Below are positions 45,798 to 57,484 of a DNA stretch of 64,000 nucleotides, in pieces. The DNA lies in contig JAUPFP010000030.1 in the NCBI GenBank assembly GCA_036925085.1, positions 806,001-870,000 on the forward strand, written 5' to 3'. The notes below the pieces were generated by a model. It saw nothing but the letters and a program-made list of their open reading frames with translations, made no database searches and was not told where the DNA came from. Source of the stretch: Brachycybe producta (lineage: Eukaryota; Arthropoda; Diplopoda; Playtdesmida; Andrognathidae). How positions within the stretch are numbered: the stretch's first letter is position 1; each line of letters begins with the position of its first letter. The position numbers and the translations under genes are program-made.

Positions 45798-48569
45798 AAC
45801 GGATACACAAATGGGGTGAACAAGTGACACCTTTTTTGCTTCCAGAAGGGGAAGAGTTCTATTGTTTTGTATATCTGCTTTATAGGGTAGCAAGGTTAGA
45901 AAATATTGTGAAGTTTGCAAGACCACATGTTTCTATGAACAAGCTAAGCTTTGGAGAGCTTCAAAGCTTGCGAATCTTAGCAAAGTTTGGAGTATAAACC
46001 TACCCTTAGGGTTTTATACTCCCTTGCTAAGCAGCCTTAAAGCAGCTTGCGGAGCTTCAAAAATGACGTCAGAGCTTCAGGTTTTTCCCTTCGCCAGAGC
46101 ATGAAGCTACAGTAGCTTTGAAATTGTTCAACTTTTAAAAGTTTAGCAATTCAAAGCATCAATCAGAAAATGGATACACAAATGGGATGAACAGCAAGTC
46201 ACACCTTTTTTTGCTTCCAGAAGGGAAAGGGTTCCATTGTTTTATGTATCTGTTTTAATTATAGAATATAAAAGGTTAGAAAATATTGTAAACCTTGCAA
46301 GACCACATGTTTGTGTAAACAAGCTAAGCTTTTTGGAGCTCATTTTACAGAACTTCAAAGCTTGCATATATCTTAGCAAAGTTTGAAGTACAAACACCTA
46401 CCCTATGAGGAAGTTTGTTTCACACCTTGAAGTAAAGCAGAATCAATTGCGCAAGTTCTCTTCCTACTGTGCATAGATTGCAATACACATGCGTAGTAGA
46501 GAAATAGCGACCTTGCATTACTGTTGCATTACCTAGAATCATACATTCGTTGTAATAATTGTTTTCAACGACACGACTCATCTGTGTTCATTATAAAAGA
46601 TTAAATTTCAATTTCAAACTTAAAGAAAAGGAGAAATTGGGGGGGGGGGAGGGGAAAGTAAACCTTGACTTTATTAAATCTGAATTGAAATTTATTATGA
46701 TGGCGCTCGATTACATTGTGTGTTCATCACCTTACAAAACAAGTGTTGTTGTTATTATTTACATGTGTTATTCTTTTGTTCTTTTTTTTTTGCACCTGTG
46801 TTCGACTTTTTTTCGGAGGACGCCATTTTGTTTGTACTACATTTTCAACTTTTTTTTTATTCTACTTTCAAACTTTTTTTTTTTTTGTAATACAAAAAAA
46901 TCACGTTTTTGTTTCATTTTTTTCTTCTTCTTCTTCTCCAAGTTGAATGTTGAATTATTTAATATAAAAAAATAATAATGAAAACTTGAAAGTCGACACA
47001 ACTTTTGACTAGTCTCTCTTTTTTTTTTAAAAAAAAAAAAAATGTATTCAACATTTTCTAAAGACTTCTTTATTTTTGTTTTGATAATTGACCGTTCATA
47101 ACAGACCGTGACCATTATTATTATTATTATTATTGAGGCTCCTCTCTTGTGTTAAATGATAATAATAATAATGAATGATGTATGCCAACCACCTTTTTCT
47201 TCTCTTCCACCACCTGTGATATCAGGTTGACTTCAAAGGAGGAGAAAGAAAAAAAAAGTTGTCTTATTTTTGTTCAGGTTTTAGCGGTTTTTTTCGTTCA
47301 GGTTTTAGCGGTTTTTTTCCTTTTCTTTCAATTACAATTGTGTGTGACTTTTGATATCAGGTGTGTGTGTAACTCAGGCAGCTTTTTATTATTGTACATT
47401 TTTTTTGTTCGTTCATTGTTATATTATTTATTAAAAAAAGAACGAACGAAAAATGAAACAACCCACACGAAACCTTTGAAGGATATCGGTGCCATAATAT
47501 TATTAGTTAATAATAATTCATGAATCGCGCGACTGAAAAGAAATATTTTATAATAATTTTTTTATAGTTAAATTCATCTTCTGTTGTTCCCATTTACCAT
47601 CTGTTGGTTTGAATTCATATTCTAGTTTATATACAAAGTACCCCCATTTAAGTAACGATTAACAACTCACTTAAATGTAGATATATGCAGGATGTTTCAA
47701 AAGTTAAAGAAATTATTATTTCATTTGTAAGGCCCTGTTTCCACTTGTCAAAAATTATTAAACTGTGAAAATTTCAACTGAATAAAAAGGGACAGGTTTT
47801 GAGTTGACTATGGTCAAATGACCTAATGTATTTTCACCAAGTTGGACAACACACTTAAGTCCTCGACTTATGTGATTTTATAGATATGCGGTTGTGTTAG
47901 CAGCGCCACATAAACACAATTAAAATACAGGCGACTTAATGGGATTCAACTTACGCAGAAACTTCTGGAACGAATTAATCGCACAACTTGAGAACTAACT
48001 GTATAATATCACTATTAGGAAAAAAATGAATTTAATATGACAGTACAAACGTGGCCCACCAATTTACTTCAATAGTTTGCTTTATTATGTTAGGTCAATT
48101 GAAATGAAACAAACCAATATCGCTCTACAACCTTATCAAACCCATAAATTTCCCTTTTTCATCAATATTTACATCGAAATGATGTTATTTTGAGGCAAAT
48201 CTATAGATACATATAATTAAAATGTGTTAACATGACCTGAAATGATGAATAATTAAGAAAAAGCTAAAATAGAAACTCGTCTAAACTGAATAGAAATGTA
48301 ACAATGGCGTCCATAATGACTTTCATAAGTTGAAAACAAATTCAACTAGTTTTCAAAGTCTAAATTAGATTTTAATTTGTGGGTTTTTTGTTCTAGTCTA
48401 AAACGTATTTTTCATCAAGTGAGAATCTGACTTTTGATTCACACTGTTTATGATATATTTTACAATTTCTATTATCCATCTGTTAGAAAAATGAACCCTT
48501 TTTTATAAGCAGTTATTAAGTAGGAGAAAATGGGGGGGGGGGTGGTAGGAACATAACTACAATTTGCTC

Positions 48570-48570
<1 letters not shown>

Positions 48571-48644
<74 letters not shown>
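48571..48644. repeat. TA microsatellite beside a family D foldback
   Basis: About 37 TA dinucleotides, immediately followed by the family D element. A G run (48532-48543) lies shortly before it. Confidence 0.95.
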
Positions 48645-48647
<3 letters not shown>

Positions 48648-48785
48648 AGTCTGCAGATTGCCTAGGCAATCTGCAAAAGAACCAACCTGCTAGTGAATCT
48701 GCAAAATTCAACACCTGAAATGTATTTAATTTTACAGATTCACTAGTAGTTTGGTTGTTTTGCAGATTGACTGATTCCGCACATT
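48644..48785. repeat. Family D foldback, second copy
   Basis: GTCAGTCTGCAGATTGCC, then CTGCTAGTGAATCTGCAAAA paired with TTACAGATTCACTAGTAG, and TTTGCAGATTGACTGATTCC. It lacks the tandem 18-mers seen at 24366. Confidence 0.7.
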
Positions 48786-49370
48786 TTTTACGGTTGTACC
48801 TACTAAGAGTCCTTTTGTGTCATTGCATTAATAATGGTTCTCTATTCTATTGTCTATTTTTGACCTCTTTCACATACAGTATAATCCACATGTGTTGCAA
48901 AAGATGGGTATTTTTTGTTGTTGCATTATACAGTTGAGTTTTTATTTGCATCTGTTGTGATAACAAAAAACGAGGCTATTATTACATACGTAGACAGATA
49001 GAAAACGTTAAAAAAAATATTGACAACTTTGATCTAAGATTAAGGCCCAAATTTGTTTTAAAAAAAACAAATCGGTGATAGGTTTGTTTCCATTAGTTCA
49101 AAATAGACGAAAATGAAGTTTGATCAGGTCAATTTTTTTTAAAGAATCTCATTTCAGCTTAAAAAAACATTTTAAAAAAAATTATTTGACTTTGATCAAA
49201 AATTCATTTTCACTTCTTTAATGGTGGAAACAGGCCTTTAATAATTTTTTTGGGTCTGTGTTGGAATCCTGCTTTGATAGCTCAATTTGAACTTTCAAGT
49301 TTTCTTCATGAATTTCAGTTACAAACATGAAAAATAAAGATTCTTTTTTTTTAGATTTTGATGTCAACCT

Positions 49371-49757
49371 ATAAAAATTAACTGCAGTTACATAACCGAG
49401 GTTATAGTTAACTGCAGACGAGCTTAGAAGTGATACTTTTGTTTGATACAAATTAAATGTTTTCGTCTCACTTCCTGTTTAAACAGTTGTGCATTTTTGT
49501 GAAATTTTCACTTTTCATTCAGTCAAAGATTGAGCCGCTCTCGCTATCCGCCATTTTGTTTGTAGAATAAATTTGTTTGAACACAGATAGTGACGTATTT
49601 AACCATTCAATACTGTGGTTAACCACATTGCATCATTGCACTTGAGTTAACTTTATTGTTTTCAGAAATGTAACCATAGTTAATGTAGCCACATTTGTTT
49701 CAACTTGAAGATTAACTGTGGTTAAACTACAGTTAATTTTTTTTTTATAGTGGAAAC
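49371..49757. mobile_element. Family C foldback, copy 2 (inverted orientation)
   Basis: 387 bp, reverse orientation relative to 28699. AAAATTAACTGCAGTTAC at the left and AACTACAGTTAATTTTTTTT at the right. Internal TATCCGCCATTTTGTTTGTA and ACTGTGGTTAACCACATT match copy 1. No open frame. Confidence 0.78.
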
Positions 49758-50464
49758 GATGTATTATTATATTTTGACCGAGATCTTTGATTGAGGCGTT
49801 TTCAGGTGCCGCCGCTCACTGTCTGTTTCAGTTGCAAAATAGGATGGATGACAATCAAAGACCTTATTTTTAACCCTTGATTTAAAAAAAAACCCACCTA
49901 AATATAAACTCCTTTAAATATAAATACCGGCTTTTCACTTTCCATTTATTTCCTGGTTGTCAAAACCGCTTGATGATGATGATTTTTTTTTTTGTTCCAG
50001 TCGACATAATAAGAATTAATAATTAAAAGAATATGTTAATCTCGTGTCATCTTCTTTTTTCTTAATTAAAATTCTTAATTCACTTCACAGTTTGAAATTT
50101 GACCATTTCTAAATTGAATTGGCGCCCCCCAAAAACCTACATATTTATTTATCCCTATTTTTGTTTTCTTAATTTTCTCATTTTAGTTGTTTTTTCTTAA
50201 AGTGTTAATAAAGAATAAAAGTCTGTGCCCAATTTTCAACCTATTAATTTTTTTTTGAGGGAAGGTAATTAAGACGTGCATCTTAATGAGAGAATTATTA
50301 TCTCATAATCATATCTTGTGTTTTTTTTTACTTGAAAATCGATGAAGAAGAAATTAACAAAAAAAATAAGCTTCAAACTGCTTCACATCTCTATAAATGA
50401 TATCCAGTTATTAAAGATTGCATTTAATAGTTTCATTTTAACAATTTTTAATAACTGCCAAAAA

Positions 50465-50690
50465 AATAATGAGAAACTAACGGAGAGAAAGATGGAGAGA
50501 GTGAGAGAGAAATAAAGGACAGACGGATAAATTGAGGGAAAGATAATAAGAGGGAGAGATTCAGACAGAAAGGGAGAGAGAGAGAGAGAGAGAGAGAAAG
50601 ATTGAGACAGTGAAAGAGAGAGAGAGAGAGAGATCGAGGAATACATAGGCAGTGTGAGGGAAAGAGAGATGAGAGACAGAGAGAAAGAAG
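50465..50690. repeat. GA-rich simple repeat
   Basis: GAGA runs with interspersed GACAGA units. The opposite strand reads as a Ser/Leu frame that is compositional only. Confidence 0.85.
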
Positions 50691-51052
50691 TATAATTTGG
50701 CTAATTAAATTTAAAGATCCAATTGGACTGTATTTTTAATTTATTTCGATTACTTTCTTAATTAAATTCTTATCATATTTTATTCTAATAAAAGAAAAGG
50801 TAAGAAACGCCATAAAGTTATTTTTTTAAAAAAAGATAATTGTTGGATGTGCATGAAAAAAGGCGTTCGTGTGGCTCATTGGCCATTATAATACGTTACA
50901 CCTAATACATATTGAGGCTGCCTCACTCACTGATGATGAGTCACCCACCACCACCACCGCTGATCATTTCTTATCTCGTTATTATTATTATTACAACCAA
51001 GATGCCTTGCCTGGATCTATGAATGCCTGGCATGCATTCATCCAATATACTG

Positions 51053-51253
51053 TATATATAATAATATAACAATCAGCCAGCCGGCCAGAGTCAGTCAGTG
51101 TTCCGTGTAAACTTCTTCCTATCACAGTTAATGGGACCATAAATTATCCAAGTTGCTTTTTTTTTTCTTCTCTCCCCTGAAATCTATTTCACTCTCCCTT
51201 GACCGGCATTTCGATTTGGATTCGACCATCCATCTCTCTTTCTATCCATCCAG
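51053..51253 (+). promoter_or_regulatory. Candidate promoter and untranslated first exon
   Basis: TATATATAATAATA (51053-51066), then TCAGTC at 51091-51096, then about 160 bases ending in CATCCAG|GTGAGTCC, a strong splice donor at 51254. The would-be exon contains a short ATG GGA CCA TAA and no long frame, so it would be a 5' leader. The owner gene is not visible. It could be a further alternative promoter of the LIM gene or the start of another gene. Confidence 0.4.
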
Positions 51254-52292
51254 GTGAGTCCGTGGAGGAGATTTTTCCTTCAACATCGGTTCAGTTCGGT
51301 TGATTTTTTTTACCCATCATTCTCGTCCGTCTTTCTCAAAACCTTATCGCGCCTTACGAATAAGTAACTACTTAACTATTGGTCAGTTTGAAGTTTTCGT
51401 GAACTATCAAGTTTGAGGAATGTTTCTCTATATACTAGAAGGTGCTTCATTATGTATTTAATGGTTTTTATATCATAACAACCACCAACAATAACCTTTT
51501 CTAGTTTATTGCATTTGACCGTTGTTTGAATTTCGGACGTGACTTGGTTTTGATTTTTTTTTCCTGCAATATTTCTCTTTTTACCATTTGGAATTTTTTT
51601 TTTTTAATGTGGTTCCGGATTCTGGTCGATATTTAACGAACATTCAAAAAGATAGAGGAACCCAAGTCCAAAATGGATTTTTTTTTTGGATGTTTTTTTT
51701 TTGAGAGAAAGTTGTAAAGAGTTTTGTGTGTAAAGAAGTGAAGAATGAGTTTCAGAGAAAATCTCTTTGGATGATGATGATGATGATGATGAAATTGACA
51801 TCTTAAACTTGAAGTGATTTTCTTCTTTTTCATCATTCTGAAAAGGAACAGGAAAATTTTATTTGGTGTTTGAATTTGATATTGTCCATCAAGTGAATTT
51901 AGACGGAGTCGGTGAAATGAATAAATGAAATTTTGGGTGAAAGAATGTTGGTGGAGAAGTCATCGATTGGACACACGATGATGGAAATAGGTGACGACGA
52001 TCATCAGTGTTTTATTCTTAAACTATTACGACTTCTTCTTCTCCACTGAAGATGCTGGCACTGTTTGGAAACATATTTGGGTGAGAAGGAGGAGGTTATT
52101 ATATTCAGTCACAATGTTAACAGGGCTAATAGGCAACCTGGTGTTTTTTTCTTTCTTCTTTTGGATCATTTCCTATCATTTGTTATAAATGAGCTCAAAT
52201 AATTTTGCTCAAGCCAAGACTCACATGCAATATTTCCTGCAATGAATTACAATTGGTACGAATTTCTTGCGCACGACTTGCGGAAAATGCTT

Positions 52293-52940
52293 AAAGGTGG
52301 TTTTATAAAGTTAATGAACACCATTCAAACCCTGAATATTCTGTCTTTCAGGTGCAAAAATGAAGAGAAAAAATTGATTGTGTTTTAGAAACTAGAAGAG
52401 TATCTCCAGTCACTTAAGGGTTTTTATTTTGTTAATAAGCTTTTTATGTTTTTCGAACTATGTTTTCAGATCACACTTAGCAGACGTTATTTTTTATGTT
52501 TCTTTTCTAGCTTATTTTGAAAGATGTCAACGTGAAGAAAAAAAAATACCCTTAAGTGATTGAACTACTCGTCTAGTTTCTTAAATACTTTCTATATTTT
52601 TTCTTAATTTTGCTGAACAGCTGATTGTCGAACTTTGATTTATTCTGTATTTCAGAAAAGCAACGGTAAGAAGAAATTGAAAGTGTGTTAGAAACTAGGA
52701 GGGTAACTGAATCACTTAAATAGTATTTTCATGTTAATATATTTCAAAATAAACTTTTTATGACTAAAAATATGAAAAATATCGTATGCTTAAGTTGCAT
52801 TAAAAAAACTGACATAAAAAGTTTATTTTGAAAGATATATCAAACATGAAAAATACCCTTAAGTGATTGAGCTACACTTCTAGTTTCTAAAACACTTTCT
52901 CGTTTTGCTCCTAAAAGACAGAAATAATCAGAATTCGAAA
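52293..52940. mobile_element. Two family B elements head to tail
   Basis: The first starts AAGGTGGTTTTATAAAGT and has TTAGAAACTAGAAGAGTATC. The second has GAAACTAGGAGGGTAACTGA, TTTCAAAATAAACTTTTTAT and AAAAAGTTTATTTTGAAAGA, ending CTTCTAGTTTCTAAAACAC. Both lack coding sequence. Confidence 0.75.
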
Positions 52941-54461
52941 ATCAGCGCGGTTCATAATTGAAAATCAGTTCTTTTTAATCAGTAATTTAATAGTCTTTTG
53001 TGATTTTTGCTTCATTATGTAGGTCTGCGAGCGTACAGACCACATTTTATTGAACATTATTAATTTATTATGCTGTTTTAATATTTATGTGTTGTTTGTT
53101 TTGGGTGGTTTTATTCAGGTTGGTTTTATTTGTTCAATAAGAAAAAAAAAAGGTGGAGCTGTTTGTTGTTTATAAATATAGAGTAGTGTCAACTATAGGT
53201 TTTATATGGAATCATGGAACCTTTCATTGGACTCGACATTTGGGATTGGATCGGTGGGGGTGGATTTCATAGGAATCGACGTTACATAGGGAGAACAAGG
53301 AGGAATGGAATGGTTGGGGGGGGGGGGGATAAGGATGTTTATTCAATATCTTGTTGTCGCACCCTCAGGTTTTGCTTCTTATTATTCGTTTTCTGAAGAT
53401 GTATTTTGAATGACAATGGAATTTCGTTTCTGGATGGAAGAACGGTTTTTCATCTTTTATTATTTTGCCATTGTCAAAGTTTCACAATGTGTGAATACTA
53501 CACAAATACAATAGAATTTTCTACATTGTGATTTGCGTGAGATTTGTTTGCATCAGGAGGAAAGAAGGCGAGATCCTGATAAAGATCCTGAGGTTTCGCA
53601 CCAGGCCCTTTTTACCTCATACCCTGATTTTTTCATACCTTGATTTTGTTTAGTGTGGAGTAACCGTTTACAATGTTGGGAAAATTTTTTATCCACATTG
53701 ACTATATTTCTAGAGAGACCTTTGATGGAGATTTTTAGGTAAATTATTCTGTAAAATTTCCTTATGTAACCTTTTTTTAGGGTTGAAAAACAACCAGATG
53801 ATGACGATGACGATGATGATGATGAATGAGGTTCAGATCATTGATCAAGATAAGAGATAATAAATAAATGGAGATCATCCACTCTTAATTAGTCTAATAA
53901 TGTTGCATTTTGTGTTTTGCTGTGAGGCTGAAATTCTTCTATTAAATTCTTTTAAAAGGATTCCACCTGAAAGAAGAAACATTGTTCTTTCGATTTCCCT
54001 TCCTTATTATCATCATTATTATTTATCATAAGTAAAGGAAATAAGGTACACACGATTGTTTCCTGTATTTTTATATAAATACGTTTATTCAACTGTGGTC
54101 ATTCTAGCATTTTAGTTTCAGTAATTTCTTTTCAGAGATTTGGTTTTTGGGGGGAGGGATTTTTGATGTTCGTGACAGGAAAAACGCCATCTTGGTCATT
54201 TCTTGGGACATTTATTGTAAAATAGGGTTCAGTTATTGTTAAAAATGTATAATAAATGGTGGGTGGTTGGTGTTTATGTAAAAATGGATGAATTACTCTC
54301 TAAAGACACTCAAAATTTTCGGTAGTTTAATCTCCGCATTTCGTTTCTTTTAATTTTGTGGAGGACATTTTTGAAAAATCTTACATTTTTTAGACCAAAG
54401 AAAATAGAATCGTTAGAGAATGGCTTTATTAAAATATATAGGGTCTACAATATATACATAC

Positions 54462-55021
54462 AGGTAGCTCAACTCATGACAATAATGTCTTGTGTGAGTT
54501 GGCTTTTAATTATAGTCTCTCTTGAAGGTTACTCACTCAATGTAAAGTGAAGCTTGTGACGTCAGAAGGGTTGACAAAAAAATGTAAGCTTGTGTCATTT
54601 TGCTATCAGTCTTAATGACACAATCTTATATTTTAGGTCAACCTCTCTGACGTCACAAGATTCCTCTTATGATCAGTCAGTGAAGATTAGCATTTATTGC
54701 TTACTGGTCGTTAACGTGAATAGCCGAGAGTGAGAGAAGAAATTGAGCTCCAAAGGTTTACTTTATACATTTTAGATAAAGCGGCCATGTTTCGTGATTA
54801 CATGGAAGCCTATGATTACATAATGATTTGAAAACATAACTTTTTTGTACGTTATTTTGCATAGACTCCCATGTAAATCAGCAATCATGTGACCAAAACG
54901 AAGATGGCTGCTTTACCGAACCTGTTTAAAAGAGAACCTTGTTTAGCTGTAAGTAGAGGTGGCGCCATCTATTGGCAACACTCAGCTATGGCCCGGAACG
55001 ATGCTCTTAGTTGAGCTACCT
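54462..55021. mobile_element. Multi-hairpin foldback element
   Basis: Outer arms AGGTAGCTCAACT and AGTTGAGCTACCT. Inside are two more inverted repeats: CTTGTGACGTCAGA with CTGACGTCACAAG (54552-54660), and AAAGCGGCCATGTTTCGTGA with its counterpart GACCAAAACGAAGATGGCTG (54778-54917). The segment TAAGTAGAGGTGGCGCCATC (54950) also occurs at 13611 in intron 2, so this element or its parts are dispersed. Confidence 0.65.
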
Positions 55022-55366
55022 TTTTTTTTTGTATATATTTTGATTTTTTTTTTTTAAATTTAGTTAATGAGGTAGTAATATTTTTTAAACGGGAATCAAA
55101 TTCAAACAATTTTGTGAGCTTTTGACATCAACCAATATTTTATTACCAACCTTTAGATGACATTTTCTACTTTTCGTTTCTTCTCTGAGCAGTATGACAC
55201 CTGCACAGAGAAGATCCGAGCTGTAGAGAGAGCTGGATGGAGATAGATTGAAGTCACTCTTCTGCATGGGGGTGAAATCAATGCAGGAGAGTGGCGGCCA
55301 TCTCTCTCTCTTCCGGTTGATGCTGATATACATCTTCTCCATCGGTATTCCGACTAGAGAAGATGT

Positions 55367-55800
55367 TGTAGCTGCTGAGAATCGTATAGCTCCTGCCCCA
55401 TGAAACCTCCGGCCTCTGAAGAGAAGTTATTAGCATAAAGACATAGAGACAACGCTACTTCTTATTACAACACTTTTATTCATTCCTTGTAAGAAGTACA
55501 GATACAAGGGTGAATAGTAAAATACTAACTGGAAATCCTCAGGCCCATGATTTGGAATGTATCGCAAAAACAGGCAAAGGAAAGAACTGAGGAACAAAGA
55601 GGAACATGGTCCTTTTATACCTTGGACCTGTGTACACCTGCGAGGCGTAACCAGGTCCAAGTGACCATGGTCCTTTACGTATCAATCCGCCACTTGGGCA
55701 TGAGTCAGAAAGGTGAGTCAGAGAGGAGGGAGGGACGGTTGAGAGTTGTTTACCCCCCAGGCTATGGTTTTGGCGGGATCACGATTTACAGGGTGTTACA
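55367..55800 (-). mobile_element. 3' LTR of the Gypsy element
   Basis: Read on the minus strand it begins TGTAACACCCTG (55800) after a purine-rich AGTTGGAGGGTA (55812-55801), the expected polypurine tract. It contains TATAAAAGG (55619-55611) and AATAAA (55480-55475), and can end at CAGCAGCTACA (55367), giving about 434 bp. The order TATA, polyadenylation signal, end is right for an LTR. Around the TATA box, CCAAGG/GGTCCAA palindromes form a hairpin (about 55602-55675). The low-coordinate boundary is uncertain by a few bases, and without the second LTR no target duplication can be checked. Confidence 0.7.
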
Positions 55801-56138
55801 TACCCTCCAACTTTGCTTGGAGTACGTCCTCGTACTCCAGCCAAGGGTGGAAGGTTTTCAAGTTACGCAGCGGGGAGACATGGGTGGCTGAGGACTTACC
55901 GTGTACAGAGGTGGTTATGGAAAGGCACTGGCACCGAAGTGTCAGCGCCCTTAAAAATGCAAATTCTGAAAATAAAAAGGCAAACACAATTAATACTCGC
56001 TGGGTGGCGAGTTCCTATGGAAATTTACAAGAAATACTTATTTATACATAAAGCAGTTATAACAGAATTCTTTTCTTTTTTTTTTTATATTTTTCGAGCT
56101 CACCACCCCAATGGGCGGTGACCACACGGTTTTCTAAT

Positions 56139-57377
56139 CTATACCCACGTCGGTTGATTGCATGCACATGTACATGCAGAAACATATCCGTGAAGTGCTT
56201 GTAGGGGGTCTGACGGTGAGTGGAGGAGGTGGCTCCGCAGCCAGGGATGATAGGATTCCCAGGCGGCGACGATCCATCCGTTGTCGAAGCCCCGGAGACT
56301 TTCCATGAAACTTCGGTGGACGGTGGCGTCGGCGGCGATCAGTCGGCCCGGTGGTTGCCCGGTGAGGACACCGTAAACGGCGTCCCACAGGATGGCGGCC
56401 TGGTAAGTGGCGCGGGTCCTCCAAACGATCATTCGGGCAATGCTGTATGCTCCGTTAAGTGGGACTCCCAGGAGACTGTTAAAGAAAGCCTGCTGAAGGG
56501 CGCCCAATGCTGGAGTGATGGGCTGCTCGGCAAACTGGTATATTTCGATGTACCGGGTGGACGGAATTAGGACGGCCATAGAGAGTTGCAGGTAGTATGA
56601 CATTCCTACAACGTAGCGCCCTTCCTCCGGTATGTAGAGGCGCGGAAATCCCTCCATCAGGTCATAGTGACCGATGTAATAGGTGTTTGCGGGCCGCACC
56701 TGTCGTTGCCAGAGTGCCCAGCAATTATTTAGCAGTCTTTCACATCGTGCTTCCTGACGAAGCGGTCGATATACCGGTAGTCTCCTGGTAGTGACTGTTG
56801 GTATGCGAAAAGGTTGTGTCACTTGTGGCAAAGTTAGTACGGGGGTTGCTGAGGCTGCGGCGATATGGCGAGACGAGGCAGTTGACGTCGTTAGGTCAAT
56901 GGCGCGCGCTGTGTCGTCCCCGACTTCCTCGATGCCGAGTTGCTGCGTTGTCGTGTCATCCGAGTCCATCCTAGTAGATGGGTCAGGGATGGCATCGTCC
57001 TGGCTTCCCGTTGTTTCGTTGCACTGTGACATCCTTGTTCTTCCAGAATTGTTTCCGAAGTGCTGGTGACCAGCCTGGCGTTGGCTATATACTTGTGTTT
57101 CCCGACTTCCCCATCGAGGTGTGAAATTCCAGGGTCCCATGGAAATCGTATAATTCCACGAAGCTGGCTGGAACTCCAATAAGCCACCCAATTTGTTTGT
57201 TATTGGAGGCTCGCGGGGTGTCGGTTTCTGAGTATTAAACGCCGTTCTTCCACTGTTGTTTGTTATTGTTGTCAGACGACCTGGTCCCCAAACGCAGTGT
57301 ACGAAAGTTTCCCCATTGGAATCAGATTCGAGTGGTGAAATGTGGGCAGGGGTGTGTGAATGTTTGTGGTCACACAC
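56139..57377 (-). CDS. Uncharacterised ORF 3' of integrase in the Gypsy element
   Basis: Open frame of 412 codons whose first codon is GTG. In-frame ATGs occur at residue 80 (57140) and residue 116 (57032), so the true protein is perhaps 297-333 residues unless it is made by splicing. The start lies about 107 bases after the pol stop, in a different frame. Residues 80-190 are Thr/Ser-rich and probably disordered. Residues 205-400 look like a compact helical domain rich in Trp, Tyr and Leu, with a short CTCAC near the end. I see no signal peptide, no C-terminal membrane anchor and no CCHC knuckle, so neither a typical envelope nor a typical nucleocapsid. The position matches that of env in errantiviruses. 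A displaced capsid gene is another possibility. I do not recognise the family. Confidence 0.65.
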   Translation of the reverse strand: MCDHKHSHTPAHISPLESDSNGETFVHCVWGPGRLTTITNNSGRTAFNTQKPTPREPPITNKLGGLLEFQPASWNYTISMGPWNFTPRWGSRETQVYSQRQAGHQHFGNNSGRTRMSQCNETTGSQDDAIPDPSTRMDSDDTTTQQLGIEEVGDDTARAIDLTTSTASSRHIAAASATPVLTLPQVTQPFRIPTVTTRRLPVYRPLRQEARCERLLNNCWALWQRQVRPANTYYIGHYDLMEGFPRLYIPEEGRYVVGMSYYLQLSMAVLIPSTRYIEIYQFAEQPITPALGALQQAFFNSLLGVPLNGAYSIARMIVWRTRATYQAAILWDAVYGVLTGQPPGRLIAADATVHRSFMESLRGFDNGWIVAAWESYHPWLRSHLLHSPSDPLQALHGYVSACTCACNQPTWV

Positions 57378-57484
57378 GTTGTTGTTTGTTTATATTGGTG
57401 TGTGTCATCAAGTGACCAATGTGATGATATAAACAACCGAAAGAAAAAATTTAGGTTGTGTGGGTTGTTGATAGGGTTATTGGT

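Larger units (their letters stand above)
45083..46405. repeat. Tandem segmental duplication, one copy interrupted
   Basis: Two diverged copies of one segment of about 370-390 bp. Shared landmarks include TTTATACTCCCTTGCTAAGC (45092 and 46015), AATGACGTCAGAGCTTCA, CTTCGCCAGAGCATGAAGCT, GGATACACAAATGGG and GCAAGACCACATGTTT. Copy 1 is split by a 560-bp foldback at 45238-45797; copy 2 (46013-46405) is not. The ends of each copy (CTTGCTAAG... and ...CTTAGCAAAG) are themselves inverted, so the duplicated unit may be a MITE that inserted twice. Confidence 0.75.
51254..55366. other. Repeat-bearing flank without a confirmed gene
   Basis: Contains family B pairs (52293-52940), a multi-hairpin element (54462-55021), poly-T runs and a G run (53318-53330). 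A nine-codon ATG frame with donor (52052-52080, phase 2) and a longer frame at 53214-53368 ending in a weak donor are possible small first exons but lack support. The GC-richer stretch 55165-55366 has a good acceptor-like tract (CTTTTCGTTTCTTCTCTGAGCAG, ending 55191) but no convincing frame after it. Confidence 0.5.

Noticed and set aside
46559-47115. 138-codon + frame and 92-codon - frame
   Set aside because: Driven by poly-T and poly-A tracts; Phe/Lys-rich, no conserved motif and no splice context.
53214-53396. 60-codon + frame with WDWIGGGG
   Set aside because: Contains a G homopolymer; possible donor GTTTTG is weak. Could be a first exon but evidence is too thin.
55085-55342. 85-codon minus frame next to the LTR
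   Set aside because: GC-richer flank with frames on both strands and an acceptor-like tract, but no frame continues convincingly past a stop; possibly part of the element or a host exon edge, undecided.
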